Source: Maribacter ulvicola (GTDB taxonomy: Bacteria; Bacteroidota; Bacteroidia; Flavobacteriales; Flavobacteriaceae). From it: a DNA stretch of 64,000 bases. Shown piece after piece: positions 1-9,082 of this stretch; within the stretch, counting starts at the first letter, position 1; each line of letters opens with the position of its first letter. The notes under the pieces were generated by a model. It saw only the letters and a program-made list of their open reading frames with translations. It had not been told where the DNA came from and did not search any database. The DNA is taken from the NCBI RefSeq assembly GCF_900155985.1, contig NZ_FTMA01000002.1, positions 248,001 to 312,000 on the forward strand, in the 5' to 3' direction. Made by a program: the position numbers and the translations under genes.

Positions 1-452
1 TAGAGTGCCCCATCTGTTAATTCCAAGTTTTCTTTATGTACGGCACAAAACTCTCTTATACGCTCATCAAATAAGGACTCTAAAAATACTTTTTGTTCGT
101 TCGTAAAGTTAGAGGTATTGCGAACATAGATATTATAATCTTCTAATTCTGCAAGGGTAGCTTTTATAACTTTACCAAACTCAACTTGTTGCTCATTAAT
201 TGTTTTTAATATGTGCTGTAGGGTGGTATTGGCTTTGAACATTAATTTCTTTCGAAACTTTTTGTCCAGATGCTTTATTTGGCGAAGTTGAGAGACACGT
301 ACTTTAAAGTATTCATCTAAATTAGAAGAAAAAATAGCGAGAAATTTTAATCGTTCTAGCAATGGCGTGTCGGCACTTTTGGCTTCAAGCAGCACACGTT
401 CATTGAAATAGAGCCAATTAATATCTCTATGCTTCAGGTTGTCTTTTTTCAT
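1..452 (-). CDS. ppk1: Polyphosphate kinase 1, N-terminal part (cut by window edge)
   Basis: The reverse strand reads from ATG at 452-450 without a stop to the window edge, giving about 150 residues. The start ([20 protein letters not shown]) and the following [19 protein letters not shown] stretch are the hallmark of the N-terminal domain of PPK1, which polymerises ATP gamma-phosphate into polyphosphate at the membrane or in the cytoplasm. The catalytic phospho-histidine domains lie outside the window. The ATG is chosen because the family signature starts about ten residues after it. Identification is from family knowledge; only the N-terminal helical domain can be seen. Confidence 0.93.
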   Translation of the reverse strand, partial: MKKDNLKHRDINWLYFNERVLLEAKSADTPLLERLKFLAIFSSNLDEYFKVRVSQLRQIKHLDKKFRKKLMFKANTTLQHILKTINEQQVEFGKVIKATLAELEDYNIYVRNTSNFTNEQKVFLESLFDERIREFCAVHKENLELTDGAL

Positions 453-506
453 GATAAGATTTACGTAAAAATAAGAAGTACAATAGTAAAATATTGTAAA
501 AGTATG

Positions 507-1373
507 TTAAGCCAACCGTTTCAAGCAAAATTCTATTAAGCGGTCCACGGATGCTGTTGGAGTAACTGAAAATTCTCCGGTAGCCCTATTGGCTAAAATA
601 CAGTTTAGAGAAACTGCCTCATGGCCTAAAAGTTGAGCCAGGGCATAAATACCCGAAGTTTCCATTTCTAGATTGGTTAGTTGAAGTTCTTTAAAATTGA
701 AGGTCGATAATTTCTCCAACAATTCCATCTGGCTAGGTGTAATTCTTAATTGACGTTGTTGTGGTCCGTAAAACCCTGTGTTTGTTGCTGTAAATCCTAA
801 TCGTATACGATTATCGCTGAACAGTTCCCCAAGTTTTTCAGAGTAGGAGAGTACATAAGGTCTGGCTTTATAGGGATTCCATGAGGTATGGGCTATAAAT
901 TCATCTTCTATGTCCGGGTAGTTGATGTTATCATGCTCGTAGAAGTGTAGTAATCCGTCAAAACCTAAAGAATATTTGCTGATTAAAAAAGTATCAATAG
1001 GAATATCTGGCTGTATAGCTCCTGTTGTTCCTATTCTAATAATATCTAAAGAGGTATGCTTTTCTTTGAGTGTTCTTGTCTTAAAATCAATATTCACAAG
1101 GGCGTCTAACTCATTTATAACAATATCGATATTGTCGGTACCAATTCCTGTAGATATTACTGAAATACGTTTACCGTTTAAATGTCCGGTATGGGTGTGG
1201 AACTCACGCTTACCTTTCTTTACCTCAATAGTATCAAAATGTTGAGAAACCTGGTGTACCCTATCTGGGTCGCCAACGGTGATAATGGTGGTTGCAATAT
1301 CTTCTGGTAATAAATTGAGGTGGTAGATGCTACCATCTTCATTGATGATAAGCTCAGCAGGCTTTAGTTGCAT
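507..1373 (-). CDS. Nucleoside phosphorylase (uridine phosphorylase-like)
   Basis: A 288-residue cytoplasmic protein of the PNP/UDP phosphorylase family, which splits nucleosides with phosphate into base and ribose-1-phosphate. Visible signatures: the phosphate-binding GDPDR at residues 34-38, STGIGTDN at 74-81, RIGTTG at 113-118 and the ribose-binding Glu stretch NLEMETSGIY at 234-243. It is longer than the ~250-residue E. coli uridine phosphorylase, as is usual for Bacteroidota members. One base separates it from the DUF1835 gene upstream, so the two are probably co-transcribed. Substrate (uridine or purine nucleoside) cannot be settled from the motifs. Confidence 0.9.
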   Translation of the reverse strand: MQLKPAELIINEDGSIYHLNLLPEDIATTIITVGDPDRVHQVSQHFDTIEVKKGKREFHTHTGHLNGKRISVISTGIGTDNIDIVINELDALVNIDFKTRTLKEKHTSLDIIRIGTTGAIQPDIPIDTFLISKYSLGFDGLLHFYEHDNINYPDIEDEFIAHTSWNPYKARPYVLSYSEKLGELFSDNRIRLGFTATNTGFYGPQQRQLRITPSQMELLEKLSTFNFKELQLTNLEMETSGIYALAQLLGHEAVSLNCILANRATGEFSVTPTASVDRLIEFCLKRLA

Positions 1374-1374
1374 G

Positions 1375-2307
1375 CTATAATTTTAAGATTCGGTTCGTAC
1401 TAGTGTTGTAAAGGAAATTGTACTTTAAAGCACCGCCCAGATACACATCGTTGTCCTGAATACAAGAGTAATAACTGGTTTTTCCTTCTAAGATTTCTTT
1501 ACCTTTCTTGGAAAGGCGCACAGGATTTAAGTTTGTAATCAATGGTTTTAGCCTAGTTATGGCACGGTCATACTGTGTGTTTGAAAAACCTAAGTTTCCT
1601 TGGTTTTTAAGTAAGACATCCATGTACTGTGTTTTTGACTTGGGTTTCTTGTCAATGGCAAGTTGTAAAATGGTATTTTCCATTTCATTTAAACCGTTAT
1701 TAATACTAGGGAAACGTTTTAAATGCGTTTTTACGGCATCTCCTAGATAATCAAATTGGTAATCATTGAAATCTGTTAAGTTCTCTAAGCGAATTGGATT
1801 GTTACTACAATATAATTGCCAGACGTAATCTGCGTACTCCGTATCATCTTGTGATAAGACTTTTTTATTCTTATATAAATTTAATAATTGGTCATCAGAT
1901 AGCTCGTTTAGGCTGTATAATTTATCAGATTCATCTTCTTTTCCGCTACAGACCAAAGAAATTTGAGCATATTTTCTGTGGGTTAGCAACCAGCTAATTA
2001 CGGCCAGCATGTTTACTTGGCAAAAAAGATCATACTCGAACCAAAGCACGATATGATCTTGTTGTTTGTGGCTACATAAAGACCTATATTCTTTTAGGGT
2101 CTTTTCTATAAACCAAGATTTTGATACTTTATAATTTTTGTGAAGGAATTCAAAACGAGCTTTCCAGAAAGATTCTGTACCTACATTGGGTAGTGTTTGT
2201 CCTTCGCATAGCATTTCGCGCCATGTGATGACATCGCCATCTAAGTTTAATTTTTGAAGACGTTCGGTGAAAACATCGCCGTTGGTTATGTGCAAGAGAG
2301 AACTCAT
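1375..2307 (-). CDS. DUF1835 domain protein
   Basis: 310 residues. The N-terminus (MSSLLHITNGDVFTERL, then DVITWREMLCEGQT) is the typical start of DUF1835 proteins, and a helical C-terminal half with LRRF-like and basic segments follows. The biochemical function of the family is not established. The gene sits one base upstream of the nucleoside phosphorylase and likely shares its promoter. No signal peptide or membrane segment is seen, so it should be cytoplasmic. Confidence 0.8.
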   Translation of the reverse strand: MSSLLHITNGDVFTERLQKLNLDGDVITWREMLCEGQTLPNVGTESFWKARFEFLHKNYKVSKSWFIEKTLKEYRSLCSHKQQDHIVLWFEYDLFCQVNMLAVISWLLTHRKYAQISLVCSGKEDESDKLYSLNELSDDQLLNLYKNKKVLSQDDTEYADYVWQLYCSNNPIRLENLTDFNDYQFDYLGDAVKTHLKRFPSINNGLNEMENTILQLAIDKKPKSKTQYMDVLLKNQGNLGFSNTQYDRAITRLKPLITNLNPVRLSKKGKEILEGKTSYYSCIQDNDVYLGGALKYNFLYNTSTNRILKL

Positions 2308-2415
2308 ACCAGGTTTGATTTAGTTTGATTAGATTAAAAATAATATTAATAACAACGTTATAAAATTATTTAACAGAAAACAAATGGAACTTTCAAGGTA
2401 GCTTTTTTCACTGAA

Positions 2416-2745
2416 TTAACCGCCTACACGTTTAACGGAGAAGCCTTTATCTTTCAGGATAGCCATGATTTTGTCTCTATAATCGCCTTGTATAATTATT
2501 TTATCATCTTTAAAACTACCGCCAACGCTCAATTTTGTCTTTAATTCTTTGGCTAACTTCTTAAAATCTTCATCGGCTCCGGTGTATCCTTCTAGAATAG
2601 TTATGGGTTTGCCTTTACGCTTTTCATACTTACATATAATAGGATCGTCTTGAAGCCAAATAGGATTATCTGTTGTTTTTTCAAAGGGAGTTTCCTCAGC
2701 TTCGTGATCGGGAAATAAGTTTTTTAGTTGGTCTTTAAGGTCCAT
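2416..2745 (-). CDS. SUI1/eIF1-like translation factor (YciH family)
   Basis: 109 residues ending in VKRVGG. The C-terminal ~75 residues show the SUI1 fold signatures: KRKGKPITILEGYTG, a helix with KKLAKELKTKLSVGGS, and IIIQGDYRDKIMAILKDKGF. Bacterial YciH proteins resemble eukaryotic eIF1 and influence start-site fidelity on the 30S subunit. The N-terminal ~35 residues are acidic and unstructured-looking. The gene starts 5 bases after the stop of the oxygenase-like gene upstream, implying one transcript. Confidence 0.9.
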   Translation of the reverse strand: MDLKDQLKNLFPDHEAEETPFEKTTDNPIWLQDDPIICKYEKRKGKPITILEGYTGADEDFKKLAKELKTKLSVGGSFKDDKIIIQGDYRDKIMAILKDKGFSVKRVGG

Positions 2746-2750
2746 TGTAG

Positions 2751-3701
2751 TTACTTTTTAATTAGCCCAAGGTCAATTAATCTTTCATGTAAAAATTCAC
2801 CGGCTGTAATGTCTTCGTACAGCTTCGGGTGGTCTTCATCAATGCAATTCTCTAAACAATTTAAAGGCATTTCACTTACCGGATGCATAAAAAACGGAAC
2901 TGAATATCTAGAAGTGCCCCATAATTCTTTTGGCGGGTTTACTACTTGGTGTATGGTAGACAATAGTTTGTTGTTCGTTAAACGCGATAACATATCGCCA
3001 ACGTTGATCATCAATTGGTCTGGTCTTGCAATGGCATCAACCCATTCGCCATCATGGTTTTGTACTTGTAAGCCTTTACCGTGGGCACCCATTAATAAGG
3101 TTATAAGGTTAATATCACCATGAGCTGCAGCTCTTACGGCGTTTTTAGGTTCAGATGTAATAGGAGGATAATGTATTGGTCGAAGAATTGAGTTTCCATT
3201 TTTTATGAAATCATCAAAATAGAATTCATCTAAATTTAAGTGTAAGGCTAGTGCACGTAAAACATACTTTGCTGTTTTTTCTAACATTTTATAGGTCTCT
3301 TTACCAACCTCGTTAAATTTTGGTAGCTCTTTTACTATGACGTTTGCAGGGTATTCTTGTTCTAATGCGTCATCATCCTCCACATATTGTCCAAAATGCC
3401 AGAACTCCTTTAAATCGCCCTCTTTTTTACCTTTAGCATGTTCTTTACCAAACGAGGTATAGCCACGTTGGCCACCAATACCTTCTATTTGATATTCGTC
3501 TTTTACAGCAGCGGGTAAATTAAAGAATTGCTTGATTTCTGAGTATAAACTATCTACAAATTCTTCGGACAAGAAGTGTCCGCTTAAAGCTACGAATCCT
3601 ATATCTTCAAAAGCTTTTCCAATTTCATCAATAAACTTTTGCTTTCTTTTTGGGTCTTCCGAAAGAAAATCCGACAAATCAACACTAGGGACTAAGCTCA
3701 T
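2751..3701 (-). CDS. Isopenicillin N synthase-like 2-oxoglutarate/Fe(II) oxygenase
   Basis: 316 residues with the full jelly-roll iron site: H194-x-D196 (AAAHGDINLI), distal H251 (STIHQVVNP) and the co-substrate pair R265-x-S267 (RYSVPF). The N-terminal DIOX_N-type region covers roughly residues 5-110. Members use Fe(II), O2 and usually 2-oxoglutarate to hydroxylate or desaturate small molecules; the substrate here is unknown. The RXS motif argues for 2-oxoglutarate use. It is followed after 5 bases by the SUI1-like gene, a pairing with no obvious metabolic link. Confidence 0.88.
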   Translation of the reverse strand: MSLVPSVDLSDFLSEDPKRKQKFIDEIGKAFEDIGFVALSGHFLSEEFVDSLYSEIKQFFNLPAAVKDEYQIEGIGGQRGYTSFGKEHAKGKKEGDLKEFWHFGQYVEDDDALEQEYPANVIVKELPKFNEVGKETYKMLEKTAKYVLRALALHLNLDEFYFDDFIKNGNSILRPIHYPPITSEPKNAVRAAAHGDINLITLLMGAHGKGLQVQNHDGEWVDAIARPDQLMINVGDMLSRLTNNKLLSTIHQVVNPPKELWGTSRYSVPFFMHPVSEMPLNCLENCIDEDHPKLYEDITAGEFLHERLIDLGLIKK

Positions 3702-3823
3702 AATTTAAAAGATTTTACGTAAAATTAATAATTATTGTCCATTTATAAGTGTTGTTATGGTCGATACTTGCTAGATGCATTTTTGTTACATTTATATTTT
3801 AATAGCCAAAATTGATCTAATTA

Positions 3824-5800
3824 ATGAATTATACCGATTTTAAAGTTGCTCAAGATGATAAGTTGACACTTTATAAAGCAATGCTTAAACCTCGTATGAT
3901 AGAGGAGAAAATGTTGATTTTATTACGACAAGGTAAAATTTCTAAATGGTTTAGTGGTATTGGTCAAGAGGCAATTTCTGTTGGGGTTGCTTCTGCCTTA
4001 AGCCGTGACGAATACATATTGCCAATGCATAGAAACCTTGGGGTGTTTACTACAAGAAAAATACCGTTGTACAGGTTATTTGCGCAGTGGCAAGGTAAGG
4101 CGAGCGGATTTACCCAAGGGCGTGATCGTAGTTTTCATTTTGGAACACAAGATTTTAAGATTGTGGGGATGATCTCGCATTTGGGGCCACAATTAGGTGT
4201 GGCAGACGGAATAGCGCTTGCACATAAATTAAAAAAAGAAAAGAAGGTAACCGCTGTTTTTACAGGAGAGGGGGCTACGAGCGAAGGGGATTTTCATGAA
4301 GCGTTGAACGTTGCTTCCGTATGGGATTTACCGGTACTTTTTTGCGTAGAGAATAATGGCTATGGCTTATCTACACCTACAAACGAGCAATTTCGTTGTG
4401 AAAATATTGCGGATAAGGGTGCCGGCTATGGCATGGAGTCTCATATTATAGATGGTAATAATATTTTAGAGGTCTATTTTAAAGTCGCCCACTTGGTGAG
4501 GGATATGAGAATAAACCCTAGACCGGTGTTGTTAGAATTTAAGACCTTTCGCATGCGTGGGCACGAAGAGGCAAGCGGCACAAAATATGTACCTCAAGAA
4601 CTTTTAGACACTTGGGCGAAGAAGGATCCGTTAGCGAATTACACAAAGTATTTATTAGGCGAAAAGCTGTTGACCGAGGAAAGTATAGCGCGTTATAAGG
4701 CAAATATTCAGGCGGAAATTGATGAGCATCTAAGAAAAGCCTCTGACGAAGATGCTATAGTGCCTAATGAAAGTAAAGAATTAAATGAGGTGTATCAAAA
4801 AATTGACTTCAAGGAGGTTAAACCAATCAGTGCTGTAGCTAATATACGCTTGGTCGATGCTATATCAGAGGGATTGCGGCAATCTATGAAGAAATTCGAT
4901 AATCTTGTTATCATGGGGCAAGATGTTGCGGAATATGGTGGTGTCTTTAAAATAACAGATGGCTTTGTCAATGATTTTGGTAAAGAGCGTGTACGTAATA
5001 CACCAATTTGTGAATCGGCAATAGTAGCTGCGGCAATGGGGTTGTCCATTAACGGAATGAAGGCTGTTATGGAAATGCAATTTGCAGATTTTGCAAGTAG
5101 CGGTTTTAATCCTATTGTCAACTATTTAGCGAAGAGTTATTACAGATGGGGAGAAAAAGCAGATGTGGTAATTAGAATGCCTTGTGGTGGTGGAGTAGCC
5201 GCCGGTCCTTTTCATTCTCAGACGAATGAGGCCTGGTTTACCAAAACTCCAGGTCTAAAAGTCGTATACCCTGCCTATCCTTATGATGCAAAAGGATTGT
5301 TGGCTACCGCTATTGAAGACCCTAATCCTGTATTGTTTTTTGAACATAAAGGTTTGTATAGAAGTCTATATCAAGAAGTGCCGGTAGATTATTATACCTT
5401 ACCGCTGGGTAAGGCCAGTCTTTTAAAACAAGGAGATCAGATTACCATTGTAACGTATGGTGCCGGTGTGCATTGGGCTTTGGAAACTTTAGAAAACAAT
5501 CCAGATATACGTGCAGATCTTTTAGATTTACGAAGCTTACAGCCATTAGATACTAAAGCTATTTATGATTCCGTGGTAAGAACCGGAAAGCTAATTATAC
5601 TTCAAGAAGACAGTCTGTTTGGGGGCATTGCCAGTGACATCTCTGCCATGGTGATGGAGAATTGTTTTGAGTATTTAGATGGTCCAATTAAAAGAGTAGG
5701 TAGTTTAGAAACCCCCATTCCTTTTAATTCCAAGCTAGAGCAGCAATATCTTGCCAAGTCTAGGTTTGAATCAGATTTAAGAGAACTTATCGCCTATTAG
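3824..5800 (+). CDS. 2-oxoacid dehydrogenase E1, alpha and beta subunits fused
   Basis: 658 residues. The first ~330 form an E1-alpha domain with the thiamine-diphosphate/Mg motif (GEGATSEGDFHEALN near residue 147, then ENNGYGLST). From about residue 336 (ANIRLVDAISEGL) an E1-beta transketolase-type domain follows, ending with the C-terminal domain (LDLRSLQPLD and LIILQEDS). This is the decarboxylating subunit of a branched-chain or related 2-oxoacid dehydrogenase complex. Alpha-beta fusion is common in Bacteroidota. E2 and E3 genes are not in the window. Transcribed alone, away from the divergent oxygenase gene; the 122-base gap between them should hold both promoters. Confidence 0.93.
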   Translation: MNYTDFKVAQDDKLTLYKAMLKPRMIEEKMLILLRQGKISKWFSGIGQEAISVGVASALSRDEYILPMHRNLGVFTTRKIPLYRLFAQWQGKASGFTQGRDRSFHFGTQDFKIVGMISHLGPQLGVADGIALAHKLKKEKKVTAVFTGEGATSEGDFHEALNVASVWDLPVLFCVENNGYGLSTPTNEQFRCENIADKGAGYGMESHIIDGNNILEVYFKVAHLVRDMRINPRPVLLEFKTFRMRGHEEASGTKYVPQELLDTWAKKDPLANYTKYLLGEKLLTEESIARYKANIQAEIDEHLRKASDEDAIVPNESKELNEVYQKIDFKEVKPISAVANIRLVDAISEGLRQSMKKFDNLVIMGQDVAEYGGVFKITDGFVNDFGKERVRNTPICESAIVAAAMGLSINGMKAVMEMQFADFASSGFNPIVNYLAKSYYRWGEKADVVIRMPCGGGVAAGPFHSQTNEAWFTKTPGLKVVYPAYPYDAKGLLATAIEDPNPVLFFEHKGLYRSLYQEVPVDYYTLPLGKASLLKQGDQITIVTYGAGVHWALETLENNPDIRADLLDLRSLQPLDTKAIYDSVVRTGKLIILQEDSLFGGIASDISAMVMENCFEYLDGPIKRVGSLETPIPFNSKLEQQYLAKSRFESDLRELIAY

Positions 5801-5947
5801 GGAAATCCGTTAACAAAAATGTTAAAAGAGGTAATAGGTAAAGGTTTTTAGAAGCATCTTTGCCTTGTTATTTGGTGGAAATGTTAGGTAGCATCCATCC
5901 AAAATTTAACAATTAACGTATATAGATCAAACCTAAATAATTTACTT

Positions 5948-6427
5948 ATGAAAAAAATGATTTGGCTTTTTAGTATCGTAATTTTAATATCCTCATGTTC
6001 AGTATCTAAGGATGCAAGAGGTAAGCGAAACTTATTAAGCGGCACATGGACATTGAACAATGTTTCTTTTGAAGGTAACAATGGCAATGTTAAAGCGTTA
6101 TTATTTAATGATGTTGAAGATATTTGTCTAGAAGGCAGTCAGTGGTTCTTTCGTGATAATAATAGTACGGGTAAGTATACCATTAGCCCATCTACATTTT
6201 GTACCGGCGGAGATCGTTATATAAGATGGTCCGTAGTAGAACGTGAAGAGAACTATAACAGTCAGTTACAATTTAAATTTATCGATGAGAAATATAAAGA
6301 TATTTCTGGTGGTGTAGGCTACCGTTTAAATATCCAAAACCTTACCGAATATGCTATGACATTAAAATCTAACGTTATGGTAGAGGGTACTCCAATTAAT
6401 GTTGTTTACGAATTCACTAAAAATTAA
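5948..6427 (+). CDS. Lipocalin-like lipoprotein
   Basis: 159 residues. A signal peptide with lipobox LISSC puts the lipidated Cys near residue 17. The rest starts with LLSGTWTLNNVSFEG, the pattern of lipocalin-like/Flavobacterium lipoproteins, and ends in a run of beta strands. Ligand unknown. It is followed by the OmpA lipoprotein after 27 bases, and both are probably transcribed together up to the terminator at 7181. A CATCTTTG sequence at 5855-5862 resembles the Bacteroidota -7 box. Confidence 0.8.
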   Translation: MKKMIWLFSIVILISSCSVSKDARGKRNLLSGTWTLNNVSFEGNNGNVKALLFNDVEDICLEGSQWFFRDNNSTGKYTISPSTFCTGGDRYIRWSVVEREENYNSQLQFKFIDEKYKDISGGVGYRLNIQNLTEYAMTLKSNVMVEGTPINVVYEFTKN

Positions 6428-6454
6428 AACCTACTTAAAACTTAAAATAAGCAT

Positions 6455-7147
6455 ATGAAAACAATGATATTACGCAGAACTAGTTACATTCTTGCTCTTG
6501 CCATGGTAATGAGCTGTAGTACGGTAAAAAACGCAAATAAAACACAAAAAGGGGCGGTAATAGGTGCATCTGGTGGTGCCGTTATTGGCGGAATCTTAGG
6601 AAATAACGTCGGTAGTGGAAATAATACTGCCTTAGGTGCTATTTTAGGTGCTGCCATAGGTGGTGCTGCCGGTGGGTATATTGGTAATAGAATGGACCGT
6701 CAAGCAGAACGTATTGAAGAAGAAATTCCTGGTGCAGAGGTTAAGCGTGTTGGTGAAGGTATCAATGTAACGTTTAATGAAGATGCCGGTGTGTATTTTG
6801 ATACCAACAAATCTAATGTTCAAGGTACTTCAGCTACTACTTTAAATAAATTGGTAAATATTTTTAAAGAATATCCTAAGTCTAATGTTTTGGTAGAAGG
6901 TCATACCGATAGTGCTGGTGCGGAAGAATATAATTTAAAACTGTCTAAGCAAAGAGCAGAGTCCGTTACCAACTACCTAATTAGCAAAGGTATCGATGCT
7001 AGTCGTTTTGATACCAAATGGTATGGTGAAATGCAGCCGGTAGGTGATAATAGCACTACAGCAGGCAAAGCTAAAAATAGACGTGTAGAGTTGGCTATTG
7101 TAGCTAGTGAGTCTTTAAAACAAGAAGCACAAACACAAACCAACTAA
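6455..7147 (+). CDS. OmpA-family lipoprotein with glycine zipper
   Basis: 230 residues. A lipobox (VMSCS) lies near residue 21, a glycine-rich zipper region (GAVIGASGGAVIGGILGNN and similar) spans about 32-78, and an OmpA C-terminal peptidoglycan-binding domain covers about 105-222, with VYFDTNKSNVQ, VEGHTDSAG, LSKQRAESV and NRRVELAI. The protein should anchor the outer membrane to peptidoglycan. Followed by a strong intrinsic terminator. Confidence 0.92.
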   Translation: MKTMILRRTSYILALAMVMSCSTVKNANKTQKGAVIGASGGAVIGGILGNNVGSGNNTALGAILGAAIGGAAGGYIGNRMDRQAERIEEEIPGAEVKRVGEGINVTFNEDAGVYFDTNKSNVQGTSATTLNKLVNIFKEYPKSNVLVEGHTDSAGAEEYNLKLSKQRAESVTNYLISKGIDASRFDTKWYGEMQPVGDNSTTAGKAKNRRVELAIVASESLKQEAQTQTN

Positions 7148-7180
7148 GAGATACAAATTTTAGTATTGAGTTAAAATTAA

Positions 7181-7208
7181 AGCCCTGCAAATGCAGGGCT
7201 TTTTTTGT
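7181..7208 (+). terminator. Intrinsic terminator after the OmpA lipoprotein gene
   Basis: Perfect 9-bp stem AGCCCTGCA/TGCAGGGCT with a 2-base nominal loop, followed by seven T. It separates the OmpA gene from the polyketide operon and overlaps the first possible ATG (7191) of the next reading frame, which argues for a downstream start of that gene. Confidence 0.93.
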
Positions 7209-7229
7209 TTTTGGTGTAACTTCCATGCA

Positions 7230-8351
7230 GTGAAAGAGCATAGCATAGTAATTATTGGAGGTGGATTGGCAGGTTTGACTGCCGCCATTCATTTGTCTTT
7301 GGAAGGCTTGGATGTTGCCGTTATTGAAATGAAACCATTACCGCATCATAAAGTATGTGGTGAATATGTATCCAAGGAAATACAACCGTATTTAAAACGG
7401 TTAGGGATAGACCTTAAATTTGAGGGAGCTGTAGACATCTCAAAGTTTCAAATAAGCACTCAAGACGGCTACATAGTGGAAACCGATTTGCCATTGGGCG
7501 GATTCGGGATTAGTAGATATGCGCTTGATCATTTGCTATATCAAAGAGCACAGGAATTGGGTGTTCAGTTTTATTTTGAGAAAGTGATTGAAACAGTTTT
7601 CAAAGAAGACCTTTTTACCATTAAGACCAAGTCCGGATGCTATTCTTCTAAAATAGCCATTGGGGCTTATGGTAAACGTTCTGTTCTTGACAAAACTTTA
7701 GATAGGGATTTCAGTAAGAGAAAGCAATCTTGGTTGGCTGTAAAAGCACATTATAGCATAGCCGATTTCCCTAAGAATTTAGTGGCATTGCATAATTTTA
7801 AGGGCGGTTATGGCGGACTATCACAAACAGAATCTGGAGCTGTCAATTTCTGCTACCTGGCTCATTATGATAGTTTTAAGAAGTATAAAGATGTAGAAAG
7901 TTTTAATACGGAGGTAGTTGCCGAAAACCCGTTTTTAAAGCAGTTTTTATCAAGTGCCAAGCCCATATTTGACCAGCCTATGACCATAGCCCAAATAGCA
8001 TTCGATAAAAAAGAAAATGTTGTGGATCACATGCTTATGTGCGGAGATACTGCGGGACTCATACATCCTTTATGTGGTAATGGTATGGCAATGGCTATTC
8101 ATAGTGCAAAAATAGCTTCTGAATTTATTGTACGTTTTTTTAAAGATGCAGATTATTCCAGAAATATTTTAGAACAAGATTATAAGGGGGCCTGGGCAAA
8201 AGCTTTTAAAAAACGTCTGTGGTTCGGCAGAAAATTACAAGGTATTCTAATGAACAAAACATGGGTTTCGGTAGGAATAAAATCCGTTGGAAGGTCCAAT
8301 TCAATATTGAAGTTTATTATTTCTAAAACCCATGGGGACTTGATAGCATAA
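7230..8351 (+). CDS. FAD-dependent oxidoreductase of the polyketide operon (geranylgeranyl reductase-like)
   Basis: About 373 residues from a GTG start at 7230. The frame is open back to an ATG at 7191, but that ATG lies inside the terminator stem, so GTG (VKEHSIVIIGGG) is preferred. The Rossmann FAD motif GGGLAGLTAAIHLS is at the very N-terminus, KVCGEYVSKE is typical of the geranylgeranyl reductase/tryptophan halogenase-like group, and CGDTAGLIHPLCGNGMA is the second FAD contact. Likely role: oxidation or hydroxylation of the polyketide product, or reduction of a side chain. First gene of a seven-gene operon; its stop overlaps the next start by one base (TAATG). Confidence 0.85.
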   Translation: MKEHSIVIIGGGLAGLTAAIHLSLEGLDVAVIEMKPLPHHKVCGEYVSKEIQPYLKRLGIDLKFEGAVDISKFQISTQDGYIVETDLPLGGFGISRYALDHLLYQRAQELGVQFYFEKVIETVFKEDLFTIKTKSGCYSSKIAIGAYGKRSVLDKTLDRDFSKRKQSWLAVKAHYSIADFPKNLVALHNFKGGYGGLSQTESGAVNFCYLAHYDSFKKYKDVESFNTEVVAENPFLKQFLSSAKPIFDQPMTIAQIAFDKKENVVDHMLMCGDTAGLIHPLCGNGMAMAIHSAKIASEFIVRFFKDADYSRNILEQDYKGAWAKAFKKRLWFGRKLQGILMNKTWVSVGIKSVGRSNSILKFIISKTHGDLIA

Positions 8352-9058
8352 TGAGAGATTTTACACATAGAAGTAGTGAAGTGGAGCTTATGGATACCTT
8401 TTCTGGTCCCATAAATGAGTTGGAAACCATACTACAAGACATCAATAGGGTAAATAAATTGCTGGGTGGTTATCGTATTACTTTAAGTGCTGTTTTTGAG
8501 TTGATTAGATTGGGTTTTAAGGAATCGTATACGATTTTAGATATGGGTTGCGCGGAAGGAACCATGCTAAGAAAGTTGGCAGATGTGGCTAGAAAACGAA
8601 ATATAAAACTAAAATTGATCGGAGTAGATTTTAATGAGCAAGGCTTGCAATTGGCACGGCAATATTCCAAATATTATCCAGAGATCAGTTATGTAAAGAC
8701 CGATATTTTAAAGTCCGATTTTTCTGAATGGGATATAGATGTAGTAATGACCACATTGACCTTGCATCATTTTACGGATAAAGGAGTGCTTAAGTTTGTA
8801 AATCGGTATGTAGAAATAGCAAAATTGGGCGTAGTGATAAATGATTTGGAGCGGAGTCCCGTTGCCTATTATTTATTTAAGGCATTCAGTTTCTTCTTTA
8901 TTAAAACGGAAATTGCCAAAAAAGACGGCCTGTTATCCATCCGTAGGGCATTTAAAAAGGAAGAATTACAGCATTTTGCAGGTCAGGTAACCCAGGCATC
9001 TCATCACATCAAATGGAAATGGGCATTTAGATATGCATGGATTTTAAAAAAGAAATAG
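8351..9058 (+). CDS. SAM-dependent methyltransferase
   Basis: 235 residues, class I methyltransferase. Motif I is ILDMGCAEG at 62-70, the acidic strand GVDFN follows after a lysine-rich helix, and TTLTLHHFTDKG corresponds to motif IV/post-IV. The pattern (TLHHF) is close to UbiE-like and small-molecule methyltransferases. Translationally coupled with the flavoprotein upstream (one-base overlap). Next to a type III polyketide synthase the simplest reading is O- or C-methylation of an aromatic polyketide. Confidence 0.85.
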   Translation: MRDFTHRSSEVELMDTFSGPINELETILQDINRVNKLLGGYRITLSAVFELIRLGFKESYTILDMGCAEGTMLRKLADVARKRNIKLKLIGVDFNEQGLQLARQYSKYYPEISYVKTDILKSDFSEWDIDVVMTTLTLHHFTDKGVLKFVNRYVEIAKLGVVINDLERSPVAYYLFKAFSFFFIKTEIAKKDGLLSIRRAFKKEELQHFAGQVTQASHHIKWKWAFRYAWILKKK

Positions 9059-9082
9059 GTAGATTGAAGATTAAGAACAACT

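Noticed and set aside
4795-5121. Antisense frames within the E1 dehydrogenase gene
   Set aside because: They mirror a strongly supported gene in another frame and show no family motif.
7191-7229. ATG at 7191 as start of the polyketide-operon flavoprotein
   Set aside because: It lies in the terminator stem and the extra residues have no family match; GTG 7230 fits the FAD motif better.
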